Shown here: positions 1-6,966 of the stretch, one piece after another
How positions within the stretch are numbered: the stretch's first letter is position 1
How the letters are laid out: every line of letters begins with the position of its first letter
Assembly: GCA_031376425.1 (NCBI GenBank)
Contig: JANMDR010000051.1
Coordinates: forward strand, 1 to 11,058
Reading direction: 5' to 3'
DNA from: JANMDR01 sp031376425
GTDB lineage: Bacteria > Pseudomonadota > Gammaproteobacteria > Burkholderiales > Usitatibacteraceae
Length of the DNA stretch: 11,058 nucleotides
Notes under the pieces: generated by a model
Database searches by the model: none
Told to the model about the DNA's origin: nothing
What the model saw: the letters and a program-made list of their open reading frames with translations, nothing else
Position numbers and translations under genes: made by a program

Positions 1-757
1 CCGCATGCGCGGCATGGCCGGCACGACGATAAATAACCCCTAGGGTGTTGTAGGCTACGAGGTACTTAGGATCAGACTCTATCGCTGCGCGCGCCCACCA
101 ATAGGCACCGTTGACGTCACCATGAACCAAGGTTTCTGCTGCGCGGTTGTTCAAAAACATAGCAATCACCGTTTCTTCACGCAAGTCCCAAGTGTGTTGG
201 CGTTTATTCGGATCGGGGCGAATAAAATCGATTACATGTTGCTGCGATTTTATGGTGAGCACATTTATGCCAGCAGGCTTAGGGCCAATCGTCACATTAA
301 TGTGCCCACTAGAAAAATGCAAATCACCGCTACGGCTCCAATGCTCCTCAACAAACACGCCTTGGAAATGTGCGGCTAAATTAAGTTCACGCGCTAGCGC
401 TGCGGTCATAATCGCTAGCGATAAACAATTGCCGGAACGCATCGCAAATGCATCCGCTGCAGTGCGAGTACTGCCGGTGTCGTATTCAAGCTTTAACTGT
501 TCGGTAGCATAAAGCGCATTAAACAAGCCTTGTTGTGCGCCGTAGTCGCGCAATTGTTTGGCGATATCGACCTTTAAATACTTGCGCATCGCCGGGCTAA
601 TTTCAAACACCTTAGACGCATTTACCGGTTCCGCCAAGGGGGTAAAAAGATGATCGGCGAATAGTGTTTTTCTTTCCTCCGACGTAATTGGCGGGTTTGA
701 TGCACAACCCGACAGCACAACAAAGCAGAGGCTGAAGAAAATTAGTTTAGTTTTCAT
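1..757 (-). CDS. Lipoprotein with transglutaminase-like and TPR-like regions (3' end missing)
   Basis: The frame is open from an ATG at 757-755 to the left edge (252 residues visible), so the C-terminus lies outside the window. A GAGAGGAAA ribosome binding site precedes the ATG. The N-terminus is a lipoprotein signal: a hydrophobic stretch, then lipobox L15-S-G-C18, so the mature protein should be anchored to a membrane by Cys18. Residues ~95-180 look like a transglutaminase/papain-like core: S-G-N-C111 as candidate nucleophile in a helix, then G-H152-I-N-V and H-V-I-D177 as candidate His and Asp of the triad. Residues ~197-252 (FLNNRAAE, then AYWWARAAIESDP and AYNTLGVIYRRAG) read like TPR helices, which normally bind proteins. 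The family role is unknown to me; peptide-bond or peptidoglycan-related chemistry in the envelope is inference. The gene is divergent from the M14 peptidase across 154 nt, where I found no convincing promoter for either side. Confidence 0.82.
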   Translation of the reverse strand, partial: MKTKLIFFSLCFVVLSGCASNPPITSEERKTLFADHLFTPLAEPVNASKVFEISPAMRKYLKVDIAKQLRDYGAQQGLFNALYATEQLKLEYDTGSTRTAADAFAMRSGNCLSLAIMTAALARELNLAAHFQGVFVEEHWSRSGDLHFSSGHINVTIGPKPAGINVLTIKSQQHVIDFIRPDPNKRQHTWDLREETVIAMFLNNRAAETLVHGDVNGAYWWARAAIESDPKYLVAYNTLGVIYRRAGHAAHA

Positions 758-911
758 GGTATTTTCCTCTCTACAATTTTACGGGTATCGTCGCAACCAC
801 TTATTGCATCAGCTTTATATATCAAATTTACACACCTAATATCGTAAGCTTACACCGCATTTTGCGCTTTTTCCTTCAACGCCTCACCACTGCCTACCTT
901 GGAGTTCGCTC

Positions 912-2702
912 ATGCTACGCCCACTTTTATCAACCCTCGCGTTCACTGTATTAACCGCTACCACTTTCGATGCAATCGCCGCATCTTCAATAAGCAACAA
1001 CGCGCTGAGCACCATCGCCGAGCGCAGCGGCTTTAAAGACACTGGCCGTTATGATGAAGTGATTGCCCTTTGCGCAGCTTACCAAAAGGCTTACCCTGCT
1101 GATGTGCGCTGTATAAACTTTGGGCGCACGCCGGAAGGCCGACCGATGCTGGCACTGATAGCCACAAAAACATCAGTTAAAACGGCTGAAGATGCGAAGA
1201 AAAAAGGCGTTCCCGTGGTATTGGTGCAGGGCGGAATTCATGCTGGTGAAATCGATGGCAAGGACGCTGGTTTTCTCGCGCTACGCGAAGCGCTAGACGA
1301 TAAATCAGCCGCTGCAGCCCTTAAAAAGCAAGTGCTCATTTTTGTACCTGTGTTCAATATTGATGGGCATGAGCGCTTTGGCAAATGGAACCGTCCCAAT
1401 CAAATTGGCCCCACCGAAATGGGTTGGCGCACTACTGGGCAAAACTATAATTTAAATCGTGATTACGCTAAGGCTGATTCACCTGAAATGCAGGCGATGC
1501 CGCGTTTGGTTAATCAATGGGACCCAATCGCCACCATTGATTTGCACGTCACTGATGGCGCAAAATTTGAGTACGATATCGCCATCATGGTGGAACCCGT
1601 GCATGCCGGTGAGCCCGGTATGCGTACCGCTGGCCGCGCCCTGCGCGATGGGGTAATAGCCGATTTAGCAGCGGCCGGTTCGCTACCCTTGCCGTTCTAT
1701 CCCTCCTTTAGTGTGGATGATGATCCACAATCTGGCTTTGTTGATGGCGTTTCCACACCGCGATTTTCTACTGGCTATTTCCACACCCGAAATCGGATGG
1801 GCATGTTAGTTGAAACCCACTCTTGGAAAAATTACGCGGCCCGGGTGCGGAGCACCCATGTTACCGTCAAAGCGGTATTAAAAGCGATTGCCAATAATGG
1901 GCAACAATGGCTACAAGCCGCGAAGAATGCCGATGCACAGGCGCTAGCAGTAGGCGGCAAGCCAGTTGCACTAAGCTATGCAGCCAGCGATAAATCACGC
2001 ATGATCGATTTTAAAGGCTATGAATATACGCGCACAATGTCTGATATATCGGGCGCGATGATGACGCGCTACGACGATAAAAAACCACAAATTTGGAAGC
2101 TATCGGTGCGTGATGATGTGCAGCCTAAGCTCATTGTGGTCGCCCCAAAAGGCGGTTATATCGTGGCAGCAGCCCGTGCTGATTGGGTAGGTGAAAAATT
2201 AAAGCAACATGGCATTCAATTTCAGAAAATTTCAGTCACCACCATTAATGCGCCACTAGAAACTTATCGCGCTGAGGCGGCAAATTTAGAAGTGAAATCT
2301 AACGAAGGTCATCAGCGCATCAACCTGCAAGGCGTGTGGAAGACGGAGACCCGCACGGTGCAGGCGGGTGGCTTATTTGTACCGATTGCACAGGCAAAAT
2401 CGACGCTTGTGATGTCGCTATTCGAGCCAGCAGCACCCGATGCCTTAGTGGCGTGGGGCAGCTTTAATACCGCTTTTGAGCAAAAAGAATATATGGAAGC
2501 CTATGTGGCCGAAGAAACTGCCCGCGAGCAACTCGCGGCTGACCCTGCGCTATTCATTGAGTTCATGCACAAGGTAACAACGAACGACGCCTTCGCCAAA
2601 AGCCCGCAAGCACGCCTAGAATTTTTTGCTCGCCGACATTCTTCGTGGGATGAGCGCTTTAATTTATATCCGGTAATGCGGTCGGCTACGATTTGGAAAT
2701 AG
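912..2702 (+). CDS. Secreted M14-family zinc metallopeptidase (carboxypeptidase-like)
   Basis: This 596-residue protein has an N-terminal signal peptide (hydrophobic residues ~4-20, likely cleavage after A-I-A-A near residue 24), so it should act in the periplasm or outside. Residues ~45-325 form an M14 carboxypeptidase domain. The visible zinc ligands are H110 and E113 in H-A-G-E and H212 in D-L-H-V-T-D-G. N182-R183 in Y-N-L-N-R-D-Y match the substrate carboxylate-binding pair, and E301 in V-E-T-H-S-W-K is the catalytic glutamate, so the enzyme looks intact. Residues ~330-596 form a C-terminal region typical of the long (~600 residue) proteobacterial M14 proteins, with F-V-P-I-A-Q and a conserved F-E-Q-K-E-Y-M-E stretch. 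Its substrate is not known. The start is supported by GGAG 8 nt upstream (901-904). It converges on the pseudouridine synthase with only 3 nt between stop codons, so any terminator must lie inside the opposing gene. Confidence 0.9.
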   Translation: MLRPLLSTLAFTVLTATTFDAIAASSISNNALSTIAERSGFKDTGRYDEVIALCAAYQKAYPADVRCINFGRTPEGRPMLALIATKTSVKTAEDAKKKGVPVVLVQGGIHAGEIDGKDAGFLALREALDDKSAAAALKKQVLIFVPVFNIDGHERFGKWNRPNQIGPTEMGWRTTGQNYNLNRDYAKADSPEMQAMPRLVNQWDPIATIDLHVTDGAKFEYDIAIMVEPVHAGEPGMRTAGRALRDGVIADLAAAGSLPLPFYPSFSVDDDPQSGFVDGVSTPRFSTGYFHTRNRMGMLVETHSWKNYAARVRSTHVTVKAVLKAIANNGQQWLQAAKNADAQALAVGGKPVALSYAASDKSRMIDFKGYEYTRTMSDISGAMMTRYDDKKPQIWKLSVRDDVQPKLIVVAPKGGYIVAAARADWVGEKLKQHGIQFQKISVTTINAPLETYRAEAANLEVKSNEGHQRINLQGVWKTETRTVQAGGLFVPIAQAKSTLVMSLFEPAAPDALVAWGSFNTAFEQKEYMEAYVAEETAREQLAADPALFIEFMHKVTTNDAFAKSPQARLEFFARRHSSWDERFNLYPVMRSATIWK

Positions 2703-2705
2703 CGC

Positions 2706-3500
2706 TTAAAACTTCTCATCAATGGGTAAATAGCGCCACTGCCCTAGCGGCAATTTTCCCATTGAAATACGGCCAATACGAAGGCGTTTCATTGAAATCA
2801 CCTCCAAGCCCACGCTATCGCACATATACGCTAACTGCCCCGCTACTATGCCCTTCAGCGCGAAACGTAGTTTTGTCTCGTTTTGCCAGCTCACTTTAGC
2901 AAAGGGCAGCAGTTTATTGTTGTGCTTATAACCAGCGTTTAATTCGCGCAGTCCTCGCGCATCTAAAGTCCCTTTAACTTCCACAATATATTCTTGCTCA
3001 ATGGTAGCGGCATCTTCGGTTAATTTGCGGGCAATACGCATATCTTGTGTGAATACCAAGAGGCCGCTAGCGTGTGGCTCTAGGGGTAAGCTCGGTGCTA
3101 ATTTATAAAAATGGGCGCGGCGCGGATGGATGTCCGATTGATCGTCCGCTGCCCGATTATCTACCGCAATATGCGGGGCGGTATCGGCTTTATTAGGAAA
3201 TTGGTGCAGTAAAAACGTCATCGGTACTGCGGCTTCAGCCTTGGCCCCTTCACGCAGCGCTACTTGGTGCGCCTGTACGGCAAATTCAGGCTCGCGCATA
3301 ATCTCGCCGTCTACAGTCACCCAACCCCCTTCAATATATAACTCGGCATCGCGTCGCGAACACGGCACCATCGCCGCCACATGTTTATTGAGACGCATAG
3401 CGTCGTGGGGAGCATCACGAGGAGCAGTCGGGCCTGAGTCAGCTGACACTGGCGCGGAATGGCTAGCAGGGAACTTAGTTGAGGACATGGGCGTTTGCAT
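2706..3500 (-). CDS. RsuA/RluF-type pseudouridine synthase with Glu in place of catalytic Asp
   Basis: A 264-residue protein. Residues ~35-80 are an S4 RNA-binding domain (M-R-L-N-K-H, then C-S-R-R-D-A-E-L-Y-I-E-G-G-W-V-T-V-D-G). Residues ~95-255 match the RsuA/RluB/E/F catalytic fold, which isomerises uridine to pseudouridine in rRNA or tRNA. The family motif is G-R-L-D-x-x-[TS]-x-G-L-L-x-x-T-x-D; here it reads L-P-L-E141-P-H-A-S-G-L-L-V-F-T-Q-D. The expected catalytic Asp is therefore Glu (codon GAG, complement of 3078-3080) and the preceding G-R is absent. The downstream I-E-Q-E-Y-I-V-E-V and the C-terminal V-G-L-E-V-I-S-M-K-R-L-R-I-G-R-I stretches are well kept, so the fold is preserved. 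Residues 1-34 are Ala/Pro/Ser-rich and may be a linker; an alternative start at Met35 is possible, since no ATG here has a good ribosome binding site. Whether the enzyme is active is open. Confidence 0.82.
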   Translation of the reverse strand: MQTPMSSTKFPASHSAPVSADSGPTAPRDAPHDAMRLNKHVAAMVPCSRRDAELYIEGGWVTVDGEIMREPEFAVQAHQVALREGAKAEAAVPMTFLLHQFPNKADTAPHIAVDNRAADDQSDIHPRRAHFYKLAPSLPLEPHASGLLVFTQDMRIARKLTEDAATIEQEYIVEVKGTLDARGLRELNAGYKHNNKLLPFAKVSWQNETKLRFALKGIVAGQLAYMCDSVGLEVISMKRLRIGRISMGKLPLGQWRYLPIDEKF

Positions 3501-3512
3501 TTAAAGTTAACG

Positions 3513-3551
3513 TCGAAGCATGTATTGTAAATCGGTAAGCGGAGGCTTCGA
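3513..3551. repeat. 7-bp inverted repeat upstream of the pseudouridine synthase gene
   Basis: TCGAAGC (3513-3519) and GCTTCGA (3545-3551) are perfect reverse complements separated by 25 nt. They sit just upstream of the pseudouridine synthase start. A TACAAT-like -10 hexamer for that gene (complement of 3524-3529) lies between the arms but has no convincing -35 partner. It could be an operator or a leader hairpin; a 7-bp match can also occur by chance. Confidence 0.3.
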
Positions 3552-3669
3552 GGAATCTTTCTATTTTACTATTTGCCGCACGGTTAGCGCCATAGAATCA
3601 CAATGAGTTTCCTAATAAGTTTCCAATAGCGCGTCGCGACAGCTAAAATGATGCTAACTTAGTGCTACT

Positions 3670-3698
3670 TTTCATATTGGCTGCAATTTAGATCTAAT
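3670..3698 (+). promoter_or_regulatory. Weak candidate sigma-70 promoter for the nucleotidyltransferase module
   Basis: TTTCAT (3670-3675) as -35 and TCTAAT (3693-3698) as -10 are separated by 17 nt and lie ~44 nt upstream of the first ORF of the pair. The -10 matches consensus at 5 of 6 positions, but the -35 is poor. The ORF itself has a good ribosome binding site, TAAGGA, 8 nt before its ATG. No other promoter in the 241-nt spacer is better. Confidence 0.25.
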
Positions 3699-3741
3699 CA
3701 ACTTTGCCACAATGCTTTTGCCGCGATGTAAGGACTAATCC

Positions 3742-3984
3742 ATGAGTGAATTTTCGAGAATTATTGGTCACAGAAAGACTTCTGAATTAGGCGAATTACG
3801 TGCACCAAGCGCACAGGAGCGCGCATGGGTAAGAGCGATGGCACCTGCCCTGACAGGGGTGCCCAAAGGGCTATTCAGATACCGCAATATGCAGGAAGCC
3901 AATGCAGATTGGGAACGCTGGCAAATCGACGCCATAAAAGCGGGTATGCCACGCATAGTTGACACCGATAAAGTGAACACATGA
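3742..3984 (+). CDS. Small protein partnered with a nucleotidyltransferase; putative antitoxin or accessory subunit
   Basis: An 80-residue, soluble-looking protein with no signal peptide or membrane segment. A TAAGGA ribosome binding site supports the ATG. Its most distinctive part is residues ~40-62: V-P-K-G-L-F-R-Y-R-N, then Q-E-A-N-A-D-W-E-R-W. I recall similar K-G-x-[FY]-R-[FY]-x-S-x-E-E-A-N stretches from small proteins encoded just upstream of MNT/AbiEii-like nucleotidyltransferases, but could not check this by a search. Its last four bases ATGA (3981-3984) overlap the start of the downstream nucleotidyltransferase, implying translational coupling and stoichiometric partners. A role as antitoxin, inhibitor or specificity subunit is inferred only from this arrangement. 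The spacer before the gene is 241 nt and the pair is flanked on both sides by genes on the opposite strand, as expected for an inserted accessory cassette. Confidence 0.72.
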   Translation: MSEFSRIIGHRKTSELGELRAPSAQERAWVRAMAPALTGVPKGLFRYRNMQEANADWERWQIDAIKAGMPRIVDTDKVNT

Positions 3985-4472
3985 CCGATTCCAACCATAC
4001 GCGTCCTGCACTTTGGGAAGACGTTATTGATTTGGTGCACCGACTTAATCGCCACGGCGTAGATTACGTTCTTGTGGGCGGTTATGCCCTAGCAGCGCAT
4101 GGCCTCGTTCGTATGACGACAGATGTTGATATTGCTGTGGCGGCAAATACCGAAAATAATATGCGGTGGGTCGCGGCACTATCTGAACTACCCGATGGCG
4201 TAAGCTCCGAATTAATTGGTGAGGCTGACCCTTTTGAAGGTGATCACTTACATGCATTACGCATCAATGATATTTTTACAATCGACGTAATGCCAAGCGT
4301 GGGCGGGATACCCTTTAGTACTTTGTCGCAACAGGCCATAAGCCTAGTGATTGACGGTGAAACTATTCCAGTGCTGAGTTTGGCGGGGCTACTAGCTACT
4401 AAGCAGAATAGCCAACGACCAAAAGATCAGGCTGACGCCGCATTGCTAAGAGGGGCATTAGCAAATACTTGA
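3981..4472 (+). CDS. Nucleotidyltransferase-fold protein (MNT/AbiEii-like), putative toxin partner
   Basis: A 163-residue protein with the minimal nucleotidyltransferase signature near the N-terminus. Residues 31-36 read L-V-G-G-Y-A, followed by H-G-L-V-R-M-T-T and D48-V-D50, the G-G...D-x-D metal-binding pair. D102 in F-T-I-D-V-M is a good third carboxylate. Near the C-terminus V-L-S-L-A-G-L-L-A-T-K141 followed by R-P-K-D-Q-A-D matches the conserved tail of this family (Lys, then Arg-x-Lys-Asp). All key residues seem present, so transfer of a nucleotide to a protein, tRNA or small molecule is plausible; the substrate cannot be told from sequence. The start overlaps the stop of the 80-residue partner by 4 nt. 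Relatives occur in toxin-antitoxin pairs (MNT with HEPN, AbiEii with AbiEi, MenT-type) and also as resistance-like or orphan enzymes. No HEPN partner is present here. The stop is 33 nt from that of the opposing M23 gene, and no terminator hairpin is visible between them. Confidence 0.82.
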   Translation: MTDSNHTRPALWEDVIDLVHRLNRHGVDYVLVGGYALAAHGLVRMTTDVDIAVAANTENNMRWVAALSELPDGVSSELIGEADPFEGDHLHALRINDIFTIDVMPSVGGIPFSTLSQQAISLVIDGETIPVLSLAGLLATKQNSQRPKDQADAALLRGALANT

Positions 4473-4505
4473 ACGGCTAATATCCTATCAGCGGCGCAAA
4501 CACCC

Positions 4506-6608
4506 TTACTGGCACACCGATACCAAGCTCGCAAAATTCTGGCGAGTGATTAATTTGCTCTGGCTTACGCCGTCTACGGTGTAACGCATTTGTGCATTTT
4601 CACCATCACTGAAGCTAAAGGTAATTTCCCCCACGTCGGCAACACCCATACTAGCCGCGCTGCCATTGATGGCACTAAAGGGCATGCCAGTGGTGCGATA
4701 CAAACGCCCTGTGTAATTACCCAAAGGGGTTTTAGTAATTCCTGAACCTACCAACCACTGGCCTTTACCATCGGCGCGATAGGTAAACCATGCAGCAAAA
4801 ATCGTATCGGCTTGGTGCGCCAAGCTAATGCCCCAACCTGATTCCTTAGGGTTCCACCATAAATCTTGATAATTAGTAAACGACTTTCTACTGCCAGTGG
4901 TGAATCGGCAACTTGGTAATGCCGCAAACACTTGGCGGCTTATCGCTTTGCTTTGCGTCACTGCACCTGCGCCGGTGTCTACCGTATAAGTGAACACACC
5001 TTGTGCGGCGGATGTGAACTTAAATACACCACTACCTACTGCCTTCACCGACGTGGATGATTCTGCACCATTTATTTGCGCCAGCGGCACACCGGTAGTG
5101 CGATAAATTTCCCCCTTAAAGCTACCATCAACCAGCCGCGCCGCGCTCGGCATCACCAACCAGAGGCCGCTATTATCGGCATCGTAAGTAAACCATGCCG
5201 CGAATAAAATATCGGCCTGATGCGTAATATTCACACCCCAGCCAGACTCCGCCGCATTCCACCATAACGATGAATAGTTTGCTACACCTTCGCCGCCGGC
5301 AGAAACGGTAAATGAAGTGGTCACAGTTTTACCGTTAAATACCGCCTCTACCATCCACGTACCGCTCGGTGCATTCGCTTCCAAAAAATAATTCCAAAAC
5401 CAGTAGGACGACACATAGCTTGCTTGCGAATTACTTTGTGAGGGTGAATGCGACCATTGCTGCCACACAGAACCATCTGGCCGCGTTACCTTATAGTTGG
5501 TAATTTGCGTTGCCAGTTGATCGCGATAAACGCCCATTACAATAATATTGTCACCCGGTTTAAAATCGCGCTTCTCATTCATGCGGCCAGGATCAGTTAA
5601 TGTGCCGTCACTGCCACAGGTAGAAAATACCGGGGGCAAACTCGTGGTGTAAAGGCGGTTCAATTGAGAATCAACATAGGGCTTTTGATCCTTCCAGGCC
5701 GAAACGGCATTCGCGCCATTTATTGTATTGCACTGCCCCGCCCAAGGATCAACTAACAAACCTTGCGGATCATAAACTTCAAAATGCAAATGCGGACCAC
5801 TTGAGTTTCCAGAACTACCCATCGCCCCTAAGAATTCGCCGCGCTCAACACGATCACCGATTTGCTTAGTGGTAAGCGTGCCGGTTTTCAAATGCCCGTA
5901 CCACGTAATCGAACCATCGTCATGCCGCAAATAGATAGCATTCCACAGCTTGTTATTGTTTTTACAGTTACGATCAAAGTTGCCGTCAGTGCGGTAGGTT
6001 ATCACCCCAGCCGCCGCTGCAATCACCTGTATTTGCTCGGTTGCCATCAGATTCCATGCATCCCAGCCTAAGGCAATATCGGTGCCTTTATGACCTTCAT
6101 AGGTGCGTTGCTGGCATTGAAAATCTTGAATGGCAGAGCTTGCGCGGTTCTGATCGACGTAATTTGAAATCACCCAATAACTTGCGTCAGCGTTCCCCTT
6201 AGCATTACGTATTGGCCAGCTAAAACCATCGGCCAGCACATTCGGGTGCGTTGATGGGAATGTTTGCGACTTAGCATTATCAGCCAGTTTAAACTTCGCG
6301 ATATTGCGTTTGATTTCAGCCCAAATACGCTCGCGCTCGACGGGACCAATATCATCATCATGAATATCTGCTTCTGGCAAGGCACCGCCTTGGGCAATAG
6401 CGGTCAAATTAGTGCGCAATGTATTCGAAAACTCAGGGGCGGCTCTTATCGTTGGCGATGCAGCAGAACTAAGCGCTAGTGCCTGGGCGGGGCTTTGCAG
6501 TAAGCGTTCTGGTTCGCCAACTGGTGCAATCGCCAGCACACCCATGGTCAGACCAGCGCCAACGACAAACACGGTAAGGGAAAAAAACTGTTGTAATTTT
6601 TTACGCAT
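4506..6608 (-). CDS. Secreted M23-family metallopeptidase with two C-terminal LWWN-ESGWG domains
   Basis: A 700-residue exported protein: a charged N-terminus (M-R-K-K), hydrophobic residues ~9-28 and a likely cleavage or anchor region after that. Residues ~125-290 hold the M23/LytM zinc endopeptidase domain, usually acting on peptidoglycan cross-bridges or peptides. Zinc ligands are H173 and D177 (G-H-K-G-T-D) and H275 of P-H-L-H-F-E; H238 (W-Y-G-H-L) and H273 are the catalytic histidines. The domain looks intact. Residues ~335-436 resemble an Ig-like beta-sandwich (K-P-G-D-N-I-I-V, then S-G-T-W-M-V-E-A-V-F-N-G-K). Residues 444-563 and 579-700 are two copies of a Trp-rich domain. The start is Met1 at 6608; the upstream AAAGAAAG is a modest ribosome binding site. 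It follows the kinase gene in the same direction but after a 358-nt gap, so it is probably transcribed on its own. Confidence 0.88.
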   Translation of the reverse strand: MRKKLQQFFSLTVFVVGAGLTMGVLAIAPVGEPERLLQSPAQALALSSAASPTIRAAPEFSNTLRTNLTAIAQGGALPEADIHDDDIGPVERERIWAEIKRNIAKFKLADNAKSQTFPSTHPNVLADGFSWPIRNAKGNADASYWVISNYVDQNRASSAIQDFQCQQRTYEGHKGTDIALGWDAWNLMATEQIQVIAAAAGVITYRTDGNFDRNCKNNNKLWNAIYLRHDDGSITWYGHLKTGTLTTKQIGDRVERGEFLGAMGSSGNSSGPHLHFEVYDPQGLLVDPWAGQCNTINGANAVSAWKDQKPYVDSQLNRLYTTSLPPVFSTCGSDGTLTDPGRMNEKRDFKPGDNIIVMGVYRDQLATQITNYKVTRPDGSVWQQWSHSPSQSNSQASYVSSYWFWNYFLEANAPSGTWMVEAVFNGKTVTTSFTVSAGGEGVANYSSLWWNAAESGWGVNITHQADILFAAWFTYDADNSGLWLVMPSAARLVDGSFKGEIYRTTGVPLAQINGAESSTSVKAVGSGVFKFTSAAQGVFTYTVDTGAGAVTQSKAISRQVFAALPSCRFTTGSRKSFTNYQDLWWNPKESGWGISLAHQADTIFAAWFTYRADGKGQWLVGSGITKTPLGNYTGRLYRTTGMPFSAINGSAASMGVADVGEITFSFSDGENAQMRYTVDGVSQSKLITRQNFASLVSVCQ
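4509..5279 (-). repeat. Tandem duplicate of the LWWN-ESGWG domain within the M23 protein
   Basis: Copy 1 is residues ~444-563 (about 4920-5279) and copy 2 residues ~579-700 (about 4509-4874), offset by 135 residues. Both contain N-Y-x-x-L-W-W-N-x-x-E-S-G-W-G, H-Q-A-D, F-A-A-W-F-T-Y-x-A-D, G-x-W-L-V, Y-R-T-T-G-x-P and I-N-G in the same order and spacing. I recognise this module as common, usually single or repeated, at the end of secreted proteobacterial proteins, but know no established function. Binding to a wall or surface polymer is a guess. Confidence 0.85.
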
Positions 6609-6677
6609 GATCTTTCTTTACCTTTTCAATTATCGAGCTAGCGTGAATACCGTTACCTCTTTAGCGATGAACACCTT

Positions 6678-6721
6678 GGTTACGGCACTGAAGGCTTTGC
6701 GCAAAGAAGAATTTCGTAACC
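6678..6721. promoter_or_regulatory. Nested dyad symmetry in the M23 leader or control region
   Basis: GGTTACG (6678-6684) and CGTAACC (6715-6721) form a perfect 7-bp inverted repeat. Between them is CTTTGCGCAAAG (6695-6706), a perfect 12-bp palindrome whose centre is only 1 nt from that of the outer pair. The block lies 70-113 nt upstream of the M23 start, where an operator or a leader RNA structure would be expected. No bound factor can be named. Confidence 0.4.
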
Positions 6722-6814
6722 GCCAATATTCACCTATTGAACCAAAATCGCGTGGACAACACCAGATTTAATGCGACAAAATGCAGAATCAGTAGCCTGA
6801 GTTGCGGAAAATTC

Positions 6815-6829
6815 ATTCTCTACGAGAAT
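6815..6829. promoter_or_regulatory. Palindromic operator-like site ATTCTC-TAC-GAGAAT
   Basis: The 15-bp site has perfect 6-bp arms around a 3-nt centre and sits in AT-rich DNA about 210 nt upstream of the M23 gene and 140 nt downstream of the kinase stop. The size and symmetry fit a dimeric repressor site. It is too short and loop-poor to be a convincing terminator. Chance occurrence is possible. Confidence 0.35.
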
Positions 6830-6966
6830 TACCAATTTAACGTCTAAGACCACATTAAAATTAAGCATCTGCACGGCTTGCTACTCCTTTTCTTGTGTAG
6901 GACTTACAGCTACTATCACTTGCCAGTTTGCGCTGACGCACCCGTTTCTAGGATTATTAGCACCGT

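Larger units (their letters stand above)
6609..6966. other. 358-nt gene-free region upstream of the M23 gene
   Basis: No credible gene is visible. An open frame on the + strand crossing 6412-6771 is the shadow of the M23 gene and its leader. The stretch should carry the 3' end of the permease-regulator-kinase transcript and the promoter of the M23 gene. A GATAAT -10-like hexamer (complement of 6629-6634) lies ~20 nt before the M23 start, but no matching -35 was found. Three dyads are present: an outer pair 6678-6684/6715-6721, an inner palindrome 6695-6706, and 6815-6829. No GC-rich hairpin followed by a U-run was found after the kinase stop. Confidence 0.5.

Noticed and set aside
147..512. 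Open frames on the + strand across 122-512
   Set aside because: They lie opposite the lipoprotein gene, which has a signal peptide, lipobox, ribosome binding site and coherent domains in the complementary frame; the + strand frames show no recognisable features.
2500..2722. Minus-strand frame at the end of the M14 gene
   Set aside because: Shadow of the M14 C-terminus, which is well conserved in the + frame; no start signal.
4473..4505. Bidirectional terminator between the nucleotidyltransferase and M23 genes
   Set aside because: The 33-nt gap contains no stem-loop with a T-run on either strand.
6412..6771. 119-residue + strand frame crossing the M23 start and upstream region
   Set aside because: The first two thirds are the antisense shadow of the M23 N-terminus. 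The tail after 6667 gives a 34-residue peptide without a ribosome binding site; I considered a transposase remnant but found no motif to support it.
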